Numbered from the stretch's first letter, positions 39,892-50,785 are shown. The stretch: 64,000 bases of DNA from Mucilaginibacter sp. PAMB04168 (GCF_039634365.2 NZ_CP155079.2:3162001-3226000); one strand, 5' to 3'. A program made the numbers and translations. The notes: a model not told the origin generated them from the letters alone.

Positions 39892-40322
39892 GATTTGGAT
39901 TGTTTGTTGTTAAACAAATAAGGATTACTTAACCATTCAAATAAAACTACACTGCAGAAAGGCTTATCAAAATAGGGAAACCTTTTTGCGATTCCAGCTA
40001 AATATGACGTCTTCGTATAAAGTTACTGAGGTATTCGAGCTAATCACTTATTAACCCATGGAGGCGGAAATGTATTGAAAGACTTTAAAGGCTATTCGAA
40101 CTAATTGGTTTTAGGAAGAGCATGGGGCTGAAAAATTATTACCCATGTCTTGGCTACCTAAAATTACATACATATTTGAAAATTATTGCCCTTTTAATTC
40201 ATTGTGTAATAGATTGAGCATATGTGAGAAGAGATCATTACAAATCCACAACGTATTAAGATCAAGCATTTGTTACTAACACGTTCGGCATTCATAACAA
40301 CTCATGCCCATGCTGTTAACTT
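39892..40322. other. intergenic region within the sugar gene set
   Basis: This 431-base gap separates the SAF-domain oxidoreductase from the downstream C-methyltransferase. Weak inverted repeats with GTTAAC lie near 40313-40337, and a TTGTTT/AAACAA pair lies near 39900-39918. No gene was recognised. The gap implies a separate promoter for the methyltransferase, or loss of a gene here. Confidence 0.4.
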
Positions 40323-41642
40323 TTAGCTGTTAACATGATTTATTAATTCATGTTGGAAGTATTTTTTCTGTTCGCTTCTAAGTCGGTCAACAGTTCTGCC
40401 GACAGGTAGAATAACATCTTTGTAAGTAAGAACCCGATCTTTAGGCACATCGTTTTTTAATATGCAATTCTCTGCTACACCTATTGGTAGCAAGTCCTCC
40501 AGTTCCACGACATCAGCATTTTCACATAAACCGTATGTCATATAATGTCCTATTCCGTCAATTATATCACCGGCTTTCAGATCCTGTTTTGCAGCGGCCA
40601 CAACTTCCACGTAAGGCTTTCCAATAGGTGTTAAGGCAGCGTCGTTAAAAAGTACAGCCCGTGCAACCGTTTGCGGAACTTCGAAATGGCATAAATGGTA
40701 AGGCGTATAAAACAAGTACAACGGGCCTTCACCCAATTTATACAAGTTAAGATAATGACGTTGTACCGGATCATCATGTGTTCCTAAAACAAATACACCC
40801 GGACCAGGCTCAGCGCCAACAACATAATCCACAATACCCGCACCTTCCAGTAGTTTTTCAATGGGGTAAACATTCGCAATATCCTTTAGCGGGGTGCCAG
40901 TTGGTACTGTAGGGCCAAGCATACCGCGCCTGGCAACCTGCATACCAGTACCATTAGCTACAATGGCCTGTTCAAACGAAATTTTGCTACCATCGGCAAA
41001 TGAAGAAACCATTGCTGGTTTTTGCCCCCATTTTTTGGCAAAGCCCTCTTGTGTAGTTGGGTTACGGTACGGATCATGAAGCCCCTTGATATTGCCGCAT
41101 AAAATGGGCTTCACCCCTATGGACTTTACAAACCGGTATAAATTCATTTGAACACCGGGCTGGTCGCCATCGGCATTGGTGTACACCACGCCGGCTTTGT
41201 CGGCATATACTTTAAGTATCGGGCCAACGGTTCCGTCCACTTCGGCATCCATCAAAATCAAATGCTTTTTGTTCTCGATAGCGCATAACGCCACGTTAAC
41301 ACCAAATTCTACGGCTCCTGTAACTTCTATTATAGCATCAATGCCTTCGGCCTGGCAAAGCAACATAGCATTATCGGTTGTGCTGCATACGCCGTTACGT
41401 ACATTTGCTTCCAGCTCCGATACTGTATTTACCTCCTGTGCATCCAATACGCCTGCTTGCTCGTAAATCTGCTTCGCTTTTTCCGGATTACGGTTTGAGA
41501 TTGCTACCAGCACTATACCGGGCGAATAATTACAAATTTGGAGCGCTATGCCCTTGGCCATAAAACCGGCCCCAACCATAGCAACCTTTATAGGGTTGTT
41601 TTCGGCCTGGCGCTTTGCCAGCGCCGTATCAACTATTATCAT
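40323..41642 (-). CDS. NAD(P)-dependent oxidoreductase with SAF domain
   Basis: This 439-residue protein has an N-terminal Rossmann motif VGAGFMAKGIALQI (about residues 22-35) and a homoserine-dehydrogenase-like nucleotide domain. A C-terminal SAF-like segment (DIIDGIGHYMTYGLCENADV) follows. Homologues are commonly found beside RfbF, RfbC-like and methyltransferase genes in branched-sugar loci. A role in reducing or rearranging the CDP-sugar intermediate is inferred. It follows the epimerase by 33 bases. Confidence 0.8.
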   Translation of the reverse strand: MIIVDTALAKRQAENNPIKVAMVGAGFMAKGIALQICNYSPGIVLVAISNRNPEKAKQIYEQAGVLDAQEVNTVSELEANVRNGVCSTTDNAMLLCQAEGIDAIIEVTGAVEFGVNVALCAIENKKHLILMDAEVDGTVGPILKVYADKAGVVYTNADGDQPGVQMNLYRFVKSIGVKPILCGNIKGLHDPYRNPTTQEGFAKKWGQKPAMVSSFADGSKISFEQAIVANGTGMQVARRGMLGPTVPTGTPLKDIANVYPIEKLLEGAGIVDYVVGAEPGPGVFVLGTHDDPVQRHYLNLYKLGEGPLYLFYTPYHLCHFEVPQTVARAVLFNDAALTPIGKPYVEVVAAAKQDLKAGDIIDGIGHYMTYGLCENADVVELEDLLPIGVAENCILKNDVPKDRVLTYKDVILPVGRTVDRLRSEQKKYFQHELINHVNS

Positions 41643-41675
41643 TTAAACCTTGTATTTTTAATAACTGATGGAATT

Positions 41676-42230
41676 CTATTGTGAACCCCATGCGAGTACC
41701 CTCTCATCAAACCGTGCATGAGCCTTGTCTTTCTCCGAAACGAGTACCGGCTTAAAGGGCCAGGAAATACCGAATGCAGGATCATCCCAACGGTAGGCCC
41801 GTTCGGCAGTGTTGTGGTAAAACTGGGTTACCTGATAAGCAACCGCTGTACAATCTTCAAGGGTTAAAAAACCGTGCGCAAAACCTTCGGGTACGTAAAG
41901 CATACGGTAATTCTCTGCACTTAATTCCACCCCTATCCATTCCTTAAAAGTGTTTGATTCGGGACGCAGATCTACTATAACATCGAATATCGAACCGCTT
42001 GTACATCTCACAAGCTTGGTCTCGGCATGAGGCTCATTCTGCATGTGCATGCCACGTAAGGTGCCGCTTATTTTGTTGAAGCTGACGTTAGATTGCACCA
42101 GGTTTGTATTCAAAGCATGTGCTTCAAACTCGGTTTTACAGTACGACCGTGCAAAAAAACCACGTTCATCCTCCAAACGATTTATATCTACTACAAATGC
42201 ACCTTTTAATTTCGTTTCAGTAAAAATCAT
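41676..42230 (-). CDS. dTDP-4-dehydrorhamnose 3,5-epimerase family protein (RfbC-like)
   Basis: This 184-residue cupin-fold epimerase has RGMHMQNEPHAETKLVRC with the catalytic His, and PEGFAHGFLTLED. These match RmlC. No rhamnose pathway genes (RmlA, RmlB, RmlD) accompany it, so it probably epimerises a CDP-4-keto-sugar. It lies 2 bases after the SDR gene and 33 bases before the SAF oxidoreductase gene. Confidence 0.88.
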   Translation of the reverse strand: MIFTETKLKGAFVVDINRLEDERGFFARSYCKTEFEAHALNTNLVQSNVSFNKISGTLRGMHMQNEPHAETKLVRCTSGSIFDVIVDLRPESNTFKEWIGVELSAENYRMLYVPEGFAHGFLTLEDCTAVAYQVTQFYHNTAERAYRWDDPAFGISWPFKPVLVSEKDKAHARFDERVLAWGSQ

Positions 42231-42232
42231 AA

Positions 42233-43318
42233 TTAAGCTGCTTTAACTTTAGATGATGAAGATTCAGCTGTCTTGCAGGTCCATTCCAGTTTGTGATTTA
42301 TCAGATCCTGATCCTGAAGATGCGTTAGGACCTTCAACCTCATTGATAATGAGTTTCTAAAATTATTATCAGCAAAGTTCATGGCAAGTAATCCCTCATG
42401 CAGCTCTTGTATCGTTTGTTGAAGTGTATAACGCGGCTGATGATGGGGCGCTAACAACTTAAATAAATTAAAATCTACCTTATAAGATCTTTTATCTGGC
42501 AGTGTATCCGGATTAAAGGTTACTGTAGTTTCAGGAATTACTTCTGCAACTGTATACGCAATTTGTCTTACCTGGTAGTTCCACTCATTGCAACCGGCAT
42601 TAACAGCTAAAAACGTTCCGCTGCTATCCGGATTTCTACTCACAGCCCAATCAATTGCACGGGCCATATCTTTGATATGTATCAGTGGTCTCCAAGGGCT
42701 GCCATCACTCAAAATACTTATTTTGCCTCCCGCTACAGCTCCGGCCACAAAATCATTTAATACTAAATCTAACCTCAAACGGCTGCTCATGCCACAAGCA
42801 GTGGCAAAGCGCAGGCATGTAACAGTGAAACTGTCATCGGCTAAGGGTTTCAAGTCCTGCTCGGTCAGCGCTTTTGAACGTGCATATGCAGTGAGTGGAT
42901 TTAGTGCCGATTGCTCGGTTCGGGGGCCGCCTTCTGCAGCGCCGTACATGCTGCAGCTCGACGCAAATATGAATGCCTTCACACCAGCAGCTTTTGCCGC
43001 CTTAGCTATGGCAACGCTAGACTTATGGTTCACATCCATAGTCACTTCTTCGTATCGGGTACCCATTGGGTCATTAGAGATGGCTGCCAAGTGGACAATT
43101 ACATCTACATTATGCAAAACCTCCGGCGACAATTTCCTTACATCGCCAAATACCTGCATATCCAATTTATTTTCGGGTAATGTGGTTGTGTTAGTTAAAC
43201 AAGAACCAAAATATCCCATATCACATCCAATTAACATTGCACTCGGATAGGTTTCCCGCAGCTGACTTACCACAGCGGGACCGATATAGCCCATGTTACC
43301 TGTAATCAGTATTTTCAT
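42233..43318 (-). CDS. NAD-dependent epimerase/dehydratase (extended SDR) for nucleotide sugar
   Basis: This 361-residue extended SDR has GNMGYIGPAV at the N-terminus, SSCSMYG and YARSK as active site, and VIVHLAAISNDP. It may act as a 4-epimerase, 4-reductase or dehydratase on the CDP-sugar. It cannot be a standard CDP-glucose 4,6-dehydratase by sequence memory alone, but that role is not excluded. It is one base from the RfbF stop and 2 bases from the RfbC-like start. Confidence 0.85.
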   Translation of the reverse strand: MKILITGNMGYIGPAVVSQLRETYPSAMLIGCDMGYFGSCLTNTTTLPENKLDMQVFGDVRKLSPEVLHNVDVIVHLAAISNDPMGTRYEEVTMDVNHKSSVAIAKAAKAAGVKAFIFASSCSMYGAAEGGPRTEQSALNPLTAYARSKALTEQDLKPLADDSFTVTCLRFATACGMSSRLRLDLVLNDFVAGAVAGGKISILSDGSPWRPLIHIKDMARAIDWAVSRNPDSSGTFLAVNAGCNEWNYQVRQIAYTVAEVIPETTVTFNPDTLPDKRSYKVDFNLFKLLAPHHQPRYTLQQTIQELHEGLLAMNFADNNFRNSLSMRLKVLTHLQDQDLINHKLEWTCKTAESSSSKVKAA

Positions 43319-43319
43319 T

Positions 43320-44156
43320 TTAGTTAAGGATTGTATCTAAGACTAATGTTAAATAGAAAACTTTTTGCATTTGGGCTTTAAGCATATGGAACCAAGGGGC
43401 TTTACCAGATTGCCAAAGTTCCTCCAAGATGGATTTGTCTCTTAAAGTATCCATAGGTTGCCAGAAACCGGTATGCCGATAAGCCGATAACTCGTGATGC
43501 TGAGCAAGATATTCAAGCGGTTCATGTTCCCACATCACATCTTCTGCTGGTATGTAATCAAACACTTCAGGCTCCAAAACAAAGTAACCTCCGTTAATCC
43601 AGGGCATATCAGAGTGATTGGGCTTTTCATGAAAACGGTTAATCTGGTTTTCGCCGGGCTGCAGGTTAAAAACTCCAAATCTGCCGGGCTGCTGCACGGC
43701 GGTTAACGTCGCTAATCTGCCTTGTGCTTTGTGAAATTGTATTGATTCAGCAATATTTATGTTGCTTACGCCATCGCCATAAGTCATACAGAAGGTTTCG
43801 TCGCCCACATAATCTCTGATTCTTTTCAGCCTACCGCCGGTAAGCGTGTTATGTCCGGTGTATACAACTGTTACACGCCATGGCTCCGTTTTGTTGTTGT
43901 GCACCTGCACTGTATTTGCAGCCATATCAAATGTCACATCTGAATTATTGAGGCAGTACTGGGCAAAATATTCTTTTATAACGTGGGCTTTATAGCCGGT
44001 GCAAATAATAAAATCGTTAATGCCATGGTAAGAATAGATTTTCATGATGTGCCAGAGTATTGGCTTGCCACCAATAGTGACCATGGGTTTGGGAAGGACG
44101 CCTGTTTCTTCGCTTATTCTTGTTCCTAAACCTCCCGCAAGTATTACTGCTTTCAT
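43320..44156 (-). CDS. rfbF: glucose-1-phosphate cytidylyltransferase
   Basis: This 278-residue nucleotidyltransferase has the signature [20 protein letters not shown] at residues 6-25 and [17 protein letters not shown] near the end, as in RfbF. It couples CTP to glucose-1-phosphate to give CDP-glucose. The common length is about 257; the last 20 residues ([20 protein letters not shown]) replace the usual W-K ending and look unusual. It heads a four-gene unit. Confidence 0.9.
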   Translation of the reverse strand: MKAVILAGGLGTRISEETGVLPKPMVTIGGKPILWHIMKIYSYHGINDFIICTGYKAHVIKEYFAQYCLNNSDVTFDMAANTVQVHNNKTEPWRVTVVYTGHNTLTGGRLKRIRDYVGDETFCMTYGDGVSNINIAESIQFHKAQGRLATLTAVQQPGRFGVFNLQPGENQINRFHEKPNHSDMPWINGGYFVLEPEVFDYIPAEDVMWEHEPLEYLAQHHELSAYRHTGFWQPMDTLRDKSILEELWQSGKAPWFHMLKAQMQKVFYLTLVLDTILN

Positions 44157-44319
44157 AATTTAAGGTTAAGTGGTTTTATAAATGGTTTTCTGTATAAGAA
44201 TGTATGGGCTTTCAGGATAGAGCGCTGTGAGCGCAATTATATTTTGAAGTAATACAGCGGATATTAACTGTATTATTATATGCTTTAAAGGGATTTGAAA
44301 CAACTGGGTCGGCCACTTA

Positions 44320-44781
44320 CTATAGATTTTTAAGCCCTGATTTATTTACAAAGCTATAGGGCTCAATTTTACCGAAATCGATCTTGCTAATGCTCCAGTC
44401 GGGTGTATAATCGGGGGTTAAAACCCACGATCGGGAAACCTTAACTATTTTATTTTTACCTTTTACCAAGGCGGCATCAAAATAAGTTAAATATTCGCCT
44501 AAAGAATCTACATCGCCCTGTGATACACAGTTTCCACTTATCATTGCTTCTTCTGGTGTAAATACAGCCCCACTGAAGTAAGCGCTCCTTCCGGTGGCAT
44601 TTAATATATAAACCGAAGACTCCACCAGGTAAATGTCTTTTTTGGCATCGCTGCAATAAACTTTTTTAAGGGTTTCATTTTTATACAAAACTGCAATACC
44701 ATCTTTTTTATATAGCACGGTTTGCGCCAGGCAAATACCCGCAAATAAATTAGCAATCAGTACTAAAATCAACGTTTTCAT
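44320..44781 (-). CDS. small secreted hypothetical protein
   Basis: This 153-residue protein has a clear signal peptide (MKTLILVLIANLFAGICLAQ). The mature part has beta-rich text and no family I recognise. It sits between the acyltransferase gene and rfbF, on the same strand but with gaps above 120 bases on each side, so it may have its own promoter. Confidence 0.6.
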   Translation of the reverse strand: MKTLILVLIANLFAGICLAQTVLYKKDGIAVLYKNETLKKVYCSDAKKDIYLVESSVYILNATGRSAYFSGAVFTPEEAMISGNCVSQGDVDSLGEYLTYFDAALVKGKNKIVKVSRSWVLTPDYTPDWSISKIDFGKIEPYSFVNKSGLKNL

Positions 44782-44884
44782 TTTGGCTATTTAAGGTTAA
44801 GGAGATCGGCTGTATCTGCAATGATTGGGGCGCAGCCTGAGCGGCTAGCGATATCAAAGCATTATAATTGGGCTATAGTATAGA

Positions 44885-44911
44885 CTTAAAGGCAGTGAGA
44901 CTGCCTTTAAG
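44885..44911. terminator. terminator hairpin overlapping the acyltransferase stop
   Basis: A perfect 11-base stem, CTTAAAGGCAG and its complement, surrounds a 5-base loop. It covers the stop codon at 44907-44909. On the minus strand it is followed by TCTATAC, so it lacks a strong U-run, but the perfect stem suggests termination of the exopolysaccharide transcript before the CDP-sugar set. Confidence 0.55.
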
Positions 44912-46082
44912 CAACCCTTATAGTGTACCTGGATAGCAAATGGATTGCCTTTTTGCCGAGTTTGGCGGCAGGCAACTCTACCAACTTATTAAAAATGGTT
45001 GATAAATAAAGCGAAAGCACCGTACCAATACCTAAAGCAAGCTCAAAAGGCGCTGTCGGCATCAATTTGTATACTACGTACAACACGGGTAAATGAACGA
45101 GGTATAAACTGTAAGATACCTTACCAAGTTTTACCAGCGGCTTTGACTCTACCCAATGTTTTGTACCGGCAACAGCAATAGCTGCCACCATTAAATAAAA
45201 AGAAGCGATACTGGTTAACCAGTCACTAATCAGGAAACTGTATTTGAGTATGGCACCAGCTCCCAACACATGCAGTACACTGAAAGTTAGGTGCGATGTA
45301 GTGTAAACTAGCAAAGCTGTAACTAACATAGCATTCCTTATTAGCTTGGGTATAGACCGATACCTACTAATGATAAACGATTGGTAACGGGCTAGCAATG
45401 CCCCTATTAAAAACATGGAGAAATAATGACAGGTGTACACATAACTATTGTTGTAACCAGCCGAAGGATTAACACCATGTACTATTGCAAAACCAGCTAA
45501 CACACTTACCAACAAACTAAGGCAAATTACGATACGCCAGTTAAGCTTTAAGATCAGTAACAACACCGGAAATAAGATGGCCACCCTCATTTCATGCACC
45601 AATGACCAAATAACGGTATTTATAGTATCGGTTTTAAAGTTTCCGACCAAAAGTATATGGTCAACTAATAAACTGTTTGAGTAAGTAAATTGCCACTGCG
45701 ACTTCAAAAAGTTGTTGTAATGCACAGGTGCATTGTCTTTAAAAAATGTGTAGAGCACTAAGCTTAATAATACCGCTACTATGTACGGAATATATATACG
45801 AGCTACCCTCCCAATGAGGAAAGACTTGTACTCAAAACTTTTGTTTGCATACTGGTAAGTTAGCACATAGCCGCTTAGCAAAAAGAAAAACACAACAGCC
45901 TCATGCGACGAGCTTATAATGTGCAAAGGAGTTTTGTCAAGCCAAAAATTACCATTTGGGAAAATACTAGCCAAAACATGGCCCAGCAACACTGTGAGCG
46001 ACGCTAATCCGCGCATAGAATCAAGTGTTTTGATCCTGCCTTCATGAGGTGCTGCTTGTACTTCACCTAAGGTATTCAACAT
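44907..46082 (-). CDS. acyltransferase 3 family membrane protein
   Basis: This 391-residue protein has about 10 membrane helices and an N-terminal RGLASLTVLLGHVLASIF with the conserved His; the end reads YLVHLPVLYVVYKL. These are typical of acyltransferase 3 proteins that O-acetylate polysaccharide. It follows the WcaJ-like gene on the same strand. Confidence 0.9.
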   Translation of the reverse strand: MLNTLGEVQAAPHEGRIKTLDSMRGLASLTVLLGHVLASIFPNGNFWLDKTPLHIISSSHEAVVFFFLLSGYVLTYQYANKSFEYKSFLIGRVARIYIPYIVAVLLSLVLYTFFKDNAPVHYNNFLKSQWQFTYSNSLLVDHILLVGNFKTDTINTVIWSLVHEMRVAILFPVLLLILKLNWRIVICLSLLVSVLAGFAIVHGVNPSAGYNNSYVYTCHYFSMFLIGALLARYQSFIISRYRSIPKLIRNAMLVTALLVYTTSHLTFSVLHVLGAGAILKYSFLISDWLTSIASFYLMVAAIAVAGTKHWVESKPLVKLGKVSYSLYLVHLPVLYVVYKLMPTAPFELALGIGTVLSLYLSTIFNKLVELPAAKLGKKAIHLLSRYTIRVA

Positions 46083-46203
46083 GATATTTATTTGTATTTG
46101 ACTGTTATGAGGTTACCTTATTGGGTACAGTAATGCATAAACCGCATTTTTGTATCAGGCAACTCTATTTAATCTCGATAGAAAAAGCAACTTTGTGGAC
46201 ATG

Positions 46204-47595
46204 CTAAAAAGCATTTTGTTCGCTTTTAAAAATATTGGCTACGGTATAAAAAATAATCCTAAGATCAAGACTTACGGACCAGTTTTCCAGGTACCATATA
46301 TCATGCTCTACCCGCTTAGCCATTGATTCGGTTTCACGCGTTTCGCCTCTGAAGCCATTTACCTGCGCCCATCCGGTTATACCAGGTTTGAGGTAGTGCC
46401 TAACCATATACTTGTCTATTACATTGCGGTAGTGCTGCGTATGTTTAACCATATGTGGCCGCGGCCCCACAATGCTCATATTACCAAGTAATACGTTAAA
46501 AAATTGCGGAAACTCATCCAAACTGGTTCTGCGCATAAATTTGCCTATGGCAGTTACCCGACTGTCGTCTCTGCTGGCTTGTTTATGGTCAGCCTCGTCA
46601 TTAACCCTCATACTGCGAAACTTATAACACCAAAATTCACGGTTATTTTTTCCGCTTCGCAACTGCCTGAACAACACAGGACCGGGACTTTGTATTTTAA
46701 TTATAATAGCTAATAACGGATACAGCCAGCTCAGAATAAAAACAATTACAAGAGCGCTAAAAACCAAATCAAACACCCGTTTAACAAAACGGCTGTTCAT
46801 TTCCTCAAATGGTTCGGTGTTGGCGTTTATAACCGACAGATTACTGATGTGGTTGTATCGTTGAAGCTGTGGAAGTGATTCGTTAAAATGCGGAACCAGT
46901 TTTAACCTAACGCATTGGTTATGCGCTTCCACCAATAACGTATCTATTTCACTTGTCTTCTCTGGCGATACTGCTACATAGACATCGTTTATGCCATTAT
47001 CAGCTGCATTTTTAATTTGCTCACATGTTGCTACCAAACTCATTGGAGTTTCGTTGACTATTAGGCAATCATGCTGGTCTAAAAAGCTTTTTAAATCGTA
47101 CCTGGCGTGAGTTCTACGCAAAAAATTAGCTAGTTGATCACTCGTTTCAGATATACCAACTAAGGCTATCGGTTTTTTAAACCTAAATTTCAGCTTTAAT
47201 ATGGGCTCTACTAAACGGTACGTAAGCTGACTGCACAATAAGTGTATGTTTAGCAGTAAATAAAACAGCAAATAAAGCGCAACAGAAACCTTTACCTGGC
47301 TGGTTATTAGTATGTAAGCTGCAAAAAAAGTAAGGTGTACCAAGCCACATTTCCACCTTAAGGCAAATAGTAATTTGGAGCTGTAAACTGTTTTTTTGTG
47401 GTATAAATGCATAAAGTTTGCATTTAAAACCCACAGCAGGTTATTTACAAATAATAGTTGCAAATAATAGTCGGCCGAAAAATTGTAGTGTATTGAAACG
47501 GTAATGTGGTAAGCAATTATAAAAGCAATGTTAATACATACAAAATCAACAGCAGCTAAGATAATACGTAGTGAGTATAAATAACGGTTCTGCAT
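46204..47595 (-). CDS. polyprenyl-phosphate hexose-1-phosphate transferase (WcaJ-like)
   Basis: This 463-residue initiating phosphoglycosyltransferase has about four N-terminal helices, a CoA-binding-like middle domain, and a fifth segment. The C-terminal catalytic domain has [50 protein letters not shown] and [10 protein letters not shown], then [16 protein letters not shown]. It loads the first sugar onto undecaprenyl phosphate, as WcaJ does for colanic acid. Confidence 0.93.
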   Translation of the reverse strand: MQNRYLYSLRIILAAVDFVCINIAFIIAYHITVSIHYNFSADYYLQLLFVNNLLWVLNANFMHLYHKKTVYSSKLLFALRWKCGLVHLTFFAAYILITSQVKVSVALYLLFYLLLNIHLLCSQLTYRLVEPILKLKFRFKKPIALVGISETSDQLANFLRRTHARYDLKSFLDQHDCLIVNETPMSLVATCEQIKNAADNGINDVYVAVSPEKTSEIDTLLVEAHNQCVRLKLVPHFNESLPQLQRYNHISNLSVINANTEPFEEMNSRFVKRVFDLVFSALVIVFILSWLYPLLAIIIKIQSPGPVLFRQLRSGKNNREFWCYKFRSMRVNDEADHKQASRDDSRVTAIGKFMRRTSLDEFPQFFNVLLGNMSIVGPRPHMVKHTQHYRNVIDKYMVRHYLKPGITGWAQVNGFRGETRETESMAKRVEHDIWYLENWSVSLDLRIIFYTVANIFKSEQNAF

Positions 47596-47669
47596 TAAAT
47601 TTGAATTTAAATTGTAAGCAATTCAATTATCTACTATCCAACTGTTCAATGTATTGCATTTAGCAACCG

Positions 47670-48620
47670 CTAAGCCTCAAGTGCTTGCGGTTGCTGATAT
47701 TTGCTTAAAAAGTCGTTGTACGCTACCCTGATACCATCTGGCAACTCAACAGTATGCTTCCACCCGCTGTTGGCAAGTTTGGATACGTCCATGAGTTTAC
47801 GGGGGGTACCGTCGGGCTTGGAAGTATCATAGGTGATGTCTCCTTCAAAACCTACAATTTCCTTGATCATTTCGGCGAGTTCTTTGATAGACAGATCCTC
47901 TCCCACGCCTATATTGATAACACCAGGCTCATTGTAATTTTCCATCAGATAGTAGCAGGCATCCGCCAGGTCATCGGCAAATAAAAACTCGCGTTTGGGT
48001 GTGCCAGAACCCCATATGGTTACTGACTGAGCATCGTTTTGTTTAGCCTCATGAAACCTGCGGATCATAGCTGGTAACACGTGCGAATTTTCAGGATGGT
48101 AGTTGTCATTAAGCCCATACAAATTAGTGGGCATTGCCGATATGAAGTTGCACTGATATTGAGCCCGGTACGCATCGCACATTTTTACGCCTGCTATTTT
48201 CGCAATGGCATAAGGCTCGTTAGTGATCTCGAGCGGACCAGTCAGTAAGCTATCTTCACTCAACGGCTGCGGAGCAAGCTTTGGATAAATACAGCTCGAT
48301 CCTAAAAAAAGGAGTTTCTTTACGCCGGTAACGTATGCGCTATGAATAACGTTATTTTGAATTTGCAGATTTTCGTATAAAAAATCGGCGCGGTAAATGT
48401 TATTGGCTACTATGCCACCCACTTTTGCGGCCGCTAAAAATACGTAGTCAAACTGTTGCTCTTCAAAAAACGCTTCAACATCACCCTGCCGTCTGAGATC
48501 TAACTCGGACGATGTACGGGTAACAATGTTAGTGAACCCTTCCTTTTCTAATTTACGATGGATGGCAGATCCTACCATGCCTCTATGGCCCGCTATAAAA
48601 ATTTTTGATGCTTTTTGCAT
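47670..48620 (-). CDS. fcl: GDP-L-fucose synthase
   Basis: This 316-residue extended SDR has the N-terminal [10 protein letters not shown], the family motif [19 protein letters not shown], and YAIAK as active site. It converts GDP-4-keto-6-deoxymannose to GDP-L-fucose with NADPH. It is 9 bases downstream of gmd, which supplies its substrate. Confidence 0.95.
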   Translation of the reverse strand: MQKASKIFIAGHRGMVGSAIHRKLEKEGFTNIVTRTSSELDLRRQGDVEAFFEEQQFDYVFLAAAKVGGIVANNIYRADFLYENLQIQNNVIHSAYVTGVKKLLFLGSSCIYPKLAPQPLSEDSLLTGPLEITNEPYAIAKIAGVKMCDAYRAQYQCNFISAMPTNLYGLNDNYHPENSHVLPAMIRRFHEAKQNDAQSVTIWGSGTPKREFLFADDLADACYYLMENYNEPGVINIGVGEDLSIKELAEMIKEIVGFEGDITYDTSKPDGTPRKLMDVSKLANSGWKHTVELPDGIRVAYNDFLSKYQQPQALEA

Positions 48621-48629
48621 ATGCTTAAA

Positions 48630-49745
48630 TTATTCGTATTGGTTTTTGATAACGTAGCCTGAGTCTTTCAGTAGTTTTTCACGTTGGAACAGGTCTACGT
48701 CCATAGCCACCATCTCAGCCACCAAACCTTGCAGGTCATACTTCGGTTTCCAGCCTAGCTTGGTCATTGATTTAATTGGATCGCCAATCAGTAATTCTAC
48801 CTCCGTAGGACGGAAATACTTAGGATCTACACAAACTACTTCAAGGCCTTCAGGCAACTGGTAGTCTGGGTTTGAGCAGCTTACCACGTAACCTTTTTCC
48901 TCCACACCTTCGCCTTTGAATTCAACCTCGATACCCACTTCGGCAAAAGCCATGCGCACAAAGTCGCGTACATAAGTGGTTACACCGGTGGCAATAACAA
49001 AGTCTTCAGGTGTTTCCTGCTGCAGGATCAGGTACATTGCCTCCACATAGTCTTTGGCATGTCCCCAGTCGCGCTGTGCATCCAGGTTACCCAGGTAAAG
49101 CTTGTCTTGCAAACCCATGGCTATCTTGGCTACCGCACGGGTGATCTTACGCGTTACGAAGGTCTCGCCCCTGAGCGGGCTCTCATGGTTGAACAGGATG
49201 CCGTTACAGGCATAAATGCCGTAGGCTTCCCGGTAGTTGACCGTAATCCAGTAAGCATACAGCTTGGCTACGGCATAAGGGCTTCTGGGATAGAAAGGCG
49301 TGGTTTCACTTTGCGGAACGGCTTGTACCAAACCGTAAAGCTCGGAGGTGGAAGCCTGGTAGATGCGGGTCTTTTTCTCTAATCCTAAAATACGGATAGC
49401 CTCCAGTAAACGCAGGGTGCCTATACCATCGGCATTGGCTGTATACTCGGGCGTATCAAAGCTTACCTTAACATGGCTCATCGCACCCAGGTTATAGATC
49501 TCATCGGGCTGTACCTGCTGGATGATGCGGATCAGGTTGGTGGAGTCAGACAAATCGCCGTAGTGCAAAACCAGGCTGGGATGTGGTTCATGCGGATCCT
49601 GGTACAGGTGGTCTATCCTATCGGTGTTGAACAACGATGAACGGCGTTTGATGCCGTGTACCTCATAGCCTTTTTCCAATAGTAACTCCGTTAGGTAGGC
49701 TCCGTCCTGACCTGTAATGCCTGTTATCAGCGCTTTCTTTTTCAT
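48630..49745 (-). CDS. gmd: GDP-mannose 4,6-dehydratase
   Basis: This 371-residue dehydratase has the N-terminal [15 protein letters not shown], the motif [14 protein letters not shown], and [20 protein letters not shown]. These match Gmd closely. Together with Fcl it supplies GDP-L-fucose, which the GT11 fucosyltransferase at 58877 could use. No manB or manC gene is present in this window. Confidence 0.96.
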   Translation of the reverse strand: MKKKALITGITGQDGAYLTELLLEKGYEVHGIKRRSSLFNTDRIDHLYQDPHEPHPSLVLHYGDLSDSTNLIRIIQQVQPDEIYNLGAMSHVKVSFDTPEYTANADGIGTLRLLEAIRILGLEKKTRIYQASTSELYGLVQAVPQSETTPFYPRSPYAVAKLYAYWITVNYREAYGIYACNGILFNHESPLRGETFVTRKITRAVAKIAMGLQDKLYLGNLDAQRDWGHAKDYVEAMYLILQQETPEDFVIATGVTTYVRDFVRMAFAEVGIEVEFKGEGVEEKGYVVSCSNPDYQLPEGLEVVCVDPKYFRPTEVELLIGDPIKSMTKLGWKPKYDLQGLVAEMVAMDVDLFQREKLLKDSGYVIKNQYE

Positions 49746-49865
49746 AAATTATAGGGGATTTTTATTTTTTGAGAATGTTGTATAAAGCGCCGCAAGCAAA
49801 TACTACAGCCGAGGCGTCAAAAATCGTATCGGTGCTTTGGTGGGTTAAGCACCTGTGTTGGCTCA

Positions 49866-50657
49866 TTAATGTTTAGATAAAGGATGTTTAGAAACGTTAG
49901 TTCCTGAGCTGAAAACTCTTTTGTATCTGTTAGCCAGCTTTATTTTTTTGCCCAGCAAATGCATTGTGAATACCGGCCCGTAGTATAAGTACCTTCTCCA
50001 CATCCTGCGAGGCTCCAAAATAAGACGGCCAAACCATTCCAAACCTAACGATATCCACATTCTGGCGGGGCGTTTAACGGTACCTGCATAAAAGTCGAAC
50101 ACTGCTCCTATCGAGCCTATTACCTTTGTATTAAGCAGCTGCTTGTTGGTGTGTATCCACTTCTCCTGCTTCGGTGCAGTCATACCAATAAACAAAACAT
50201 CAGGAGCATGCTGATTAACCGCAGCAATCATTTTTTCGCTGTCTTGTTCATCAAACACCGCCTTATAGGGCGGAGCGTAAGTATGTACACTTATGTTAGG
50301 GTACTCCTTTTGAATGCGGTCCTCGATTTTCTTCAGCGTAGCTTCAGAAGATCCAAGGTAAAAGCATGAGCCGCATTCCTCGTTAAGTTTAGTCAGTAAA
50401 TGCTGGTGTAAATCAGCACCAGCAATCTTTTGGATTTTTACATTTTCTAGAAAGAACGATGCGAAAACCATCCCTACTCCGTCGGGCAATAACATGTCCG
50501 ATCCCATTAAAGCTTCTTTAAACTCATCGTCCTCTTCTGCAATGCAAAATGAATATTGATTTATCGTATTTACAATAGTCTTATCTTGAAAAGAAAGATC
50601 CATCAAGGAACCATTAAATAGCGGATAACCCATGCAAGGAGTGGAAGAATTATTCAT
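49866..50657 (-). CDS. WecG/TagA/CpsF family glycosyltransferase
   Basis: This 263-residue protein has the family motifs DGVGMVFASFF, IAGADLHQHL, LGSSEATLKKIE, and LFIGMTAPKQEKWI. Such enzymes (GT26) add ManNAc(A) or glucose to a lipid-linked sugar. The stop is at 49866, well apart from gmd. Confidence 0.92.
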   Translation of the reverse strand: MNNSSTPCMGYPLFNGSLMDLSFQDKTIVNTINQYSFCIAEEDDEFKEALMGSDMLLPDGVGMVFASFFLENVKIQKIAGADLHQHLLTKLNEECGSCFYLGSSEATLKKIEDRIQKEYPNISVHTYAPPYKAVFDEQDSEKMIAAVNQHAPDVLFIGMTAPKQEKWIHTNKQLLNTKVIGSIGAVFDFYAGTVKRPARMWISLGLEWFGRLILEPRRMWRRYLYYGPVFTMHLLGKKIKLANRYKRVFSSGTNVSKHPLSKH

Positions 50658-50785
50658 AGCAATATTTGTTAGGTTTATAATAGGTGTTTATTGACAACGG
50701 TTAAGGGAATAAGAAGGCTTACAGTGTTCTTATAAAAAGCCAACTGCCTTAATGGTCTCTAAACCGAGACCCTGGTACAAATGGC

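Noticed and set aside
40313..40337. GTTAAC inverted repeat as a terminator
   Set aside because: The arms are imperfect and partly inside the end of the oxidoreductase gene, with no U-run; not convincing.
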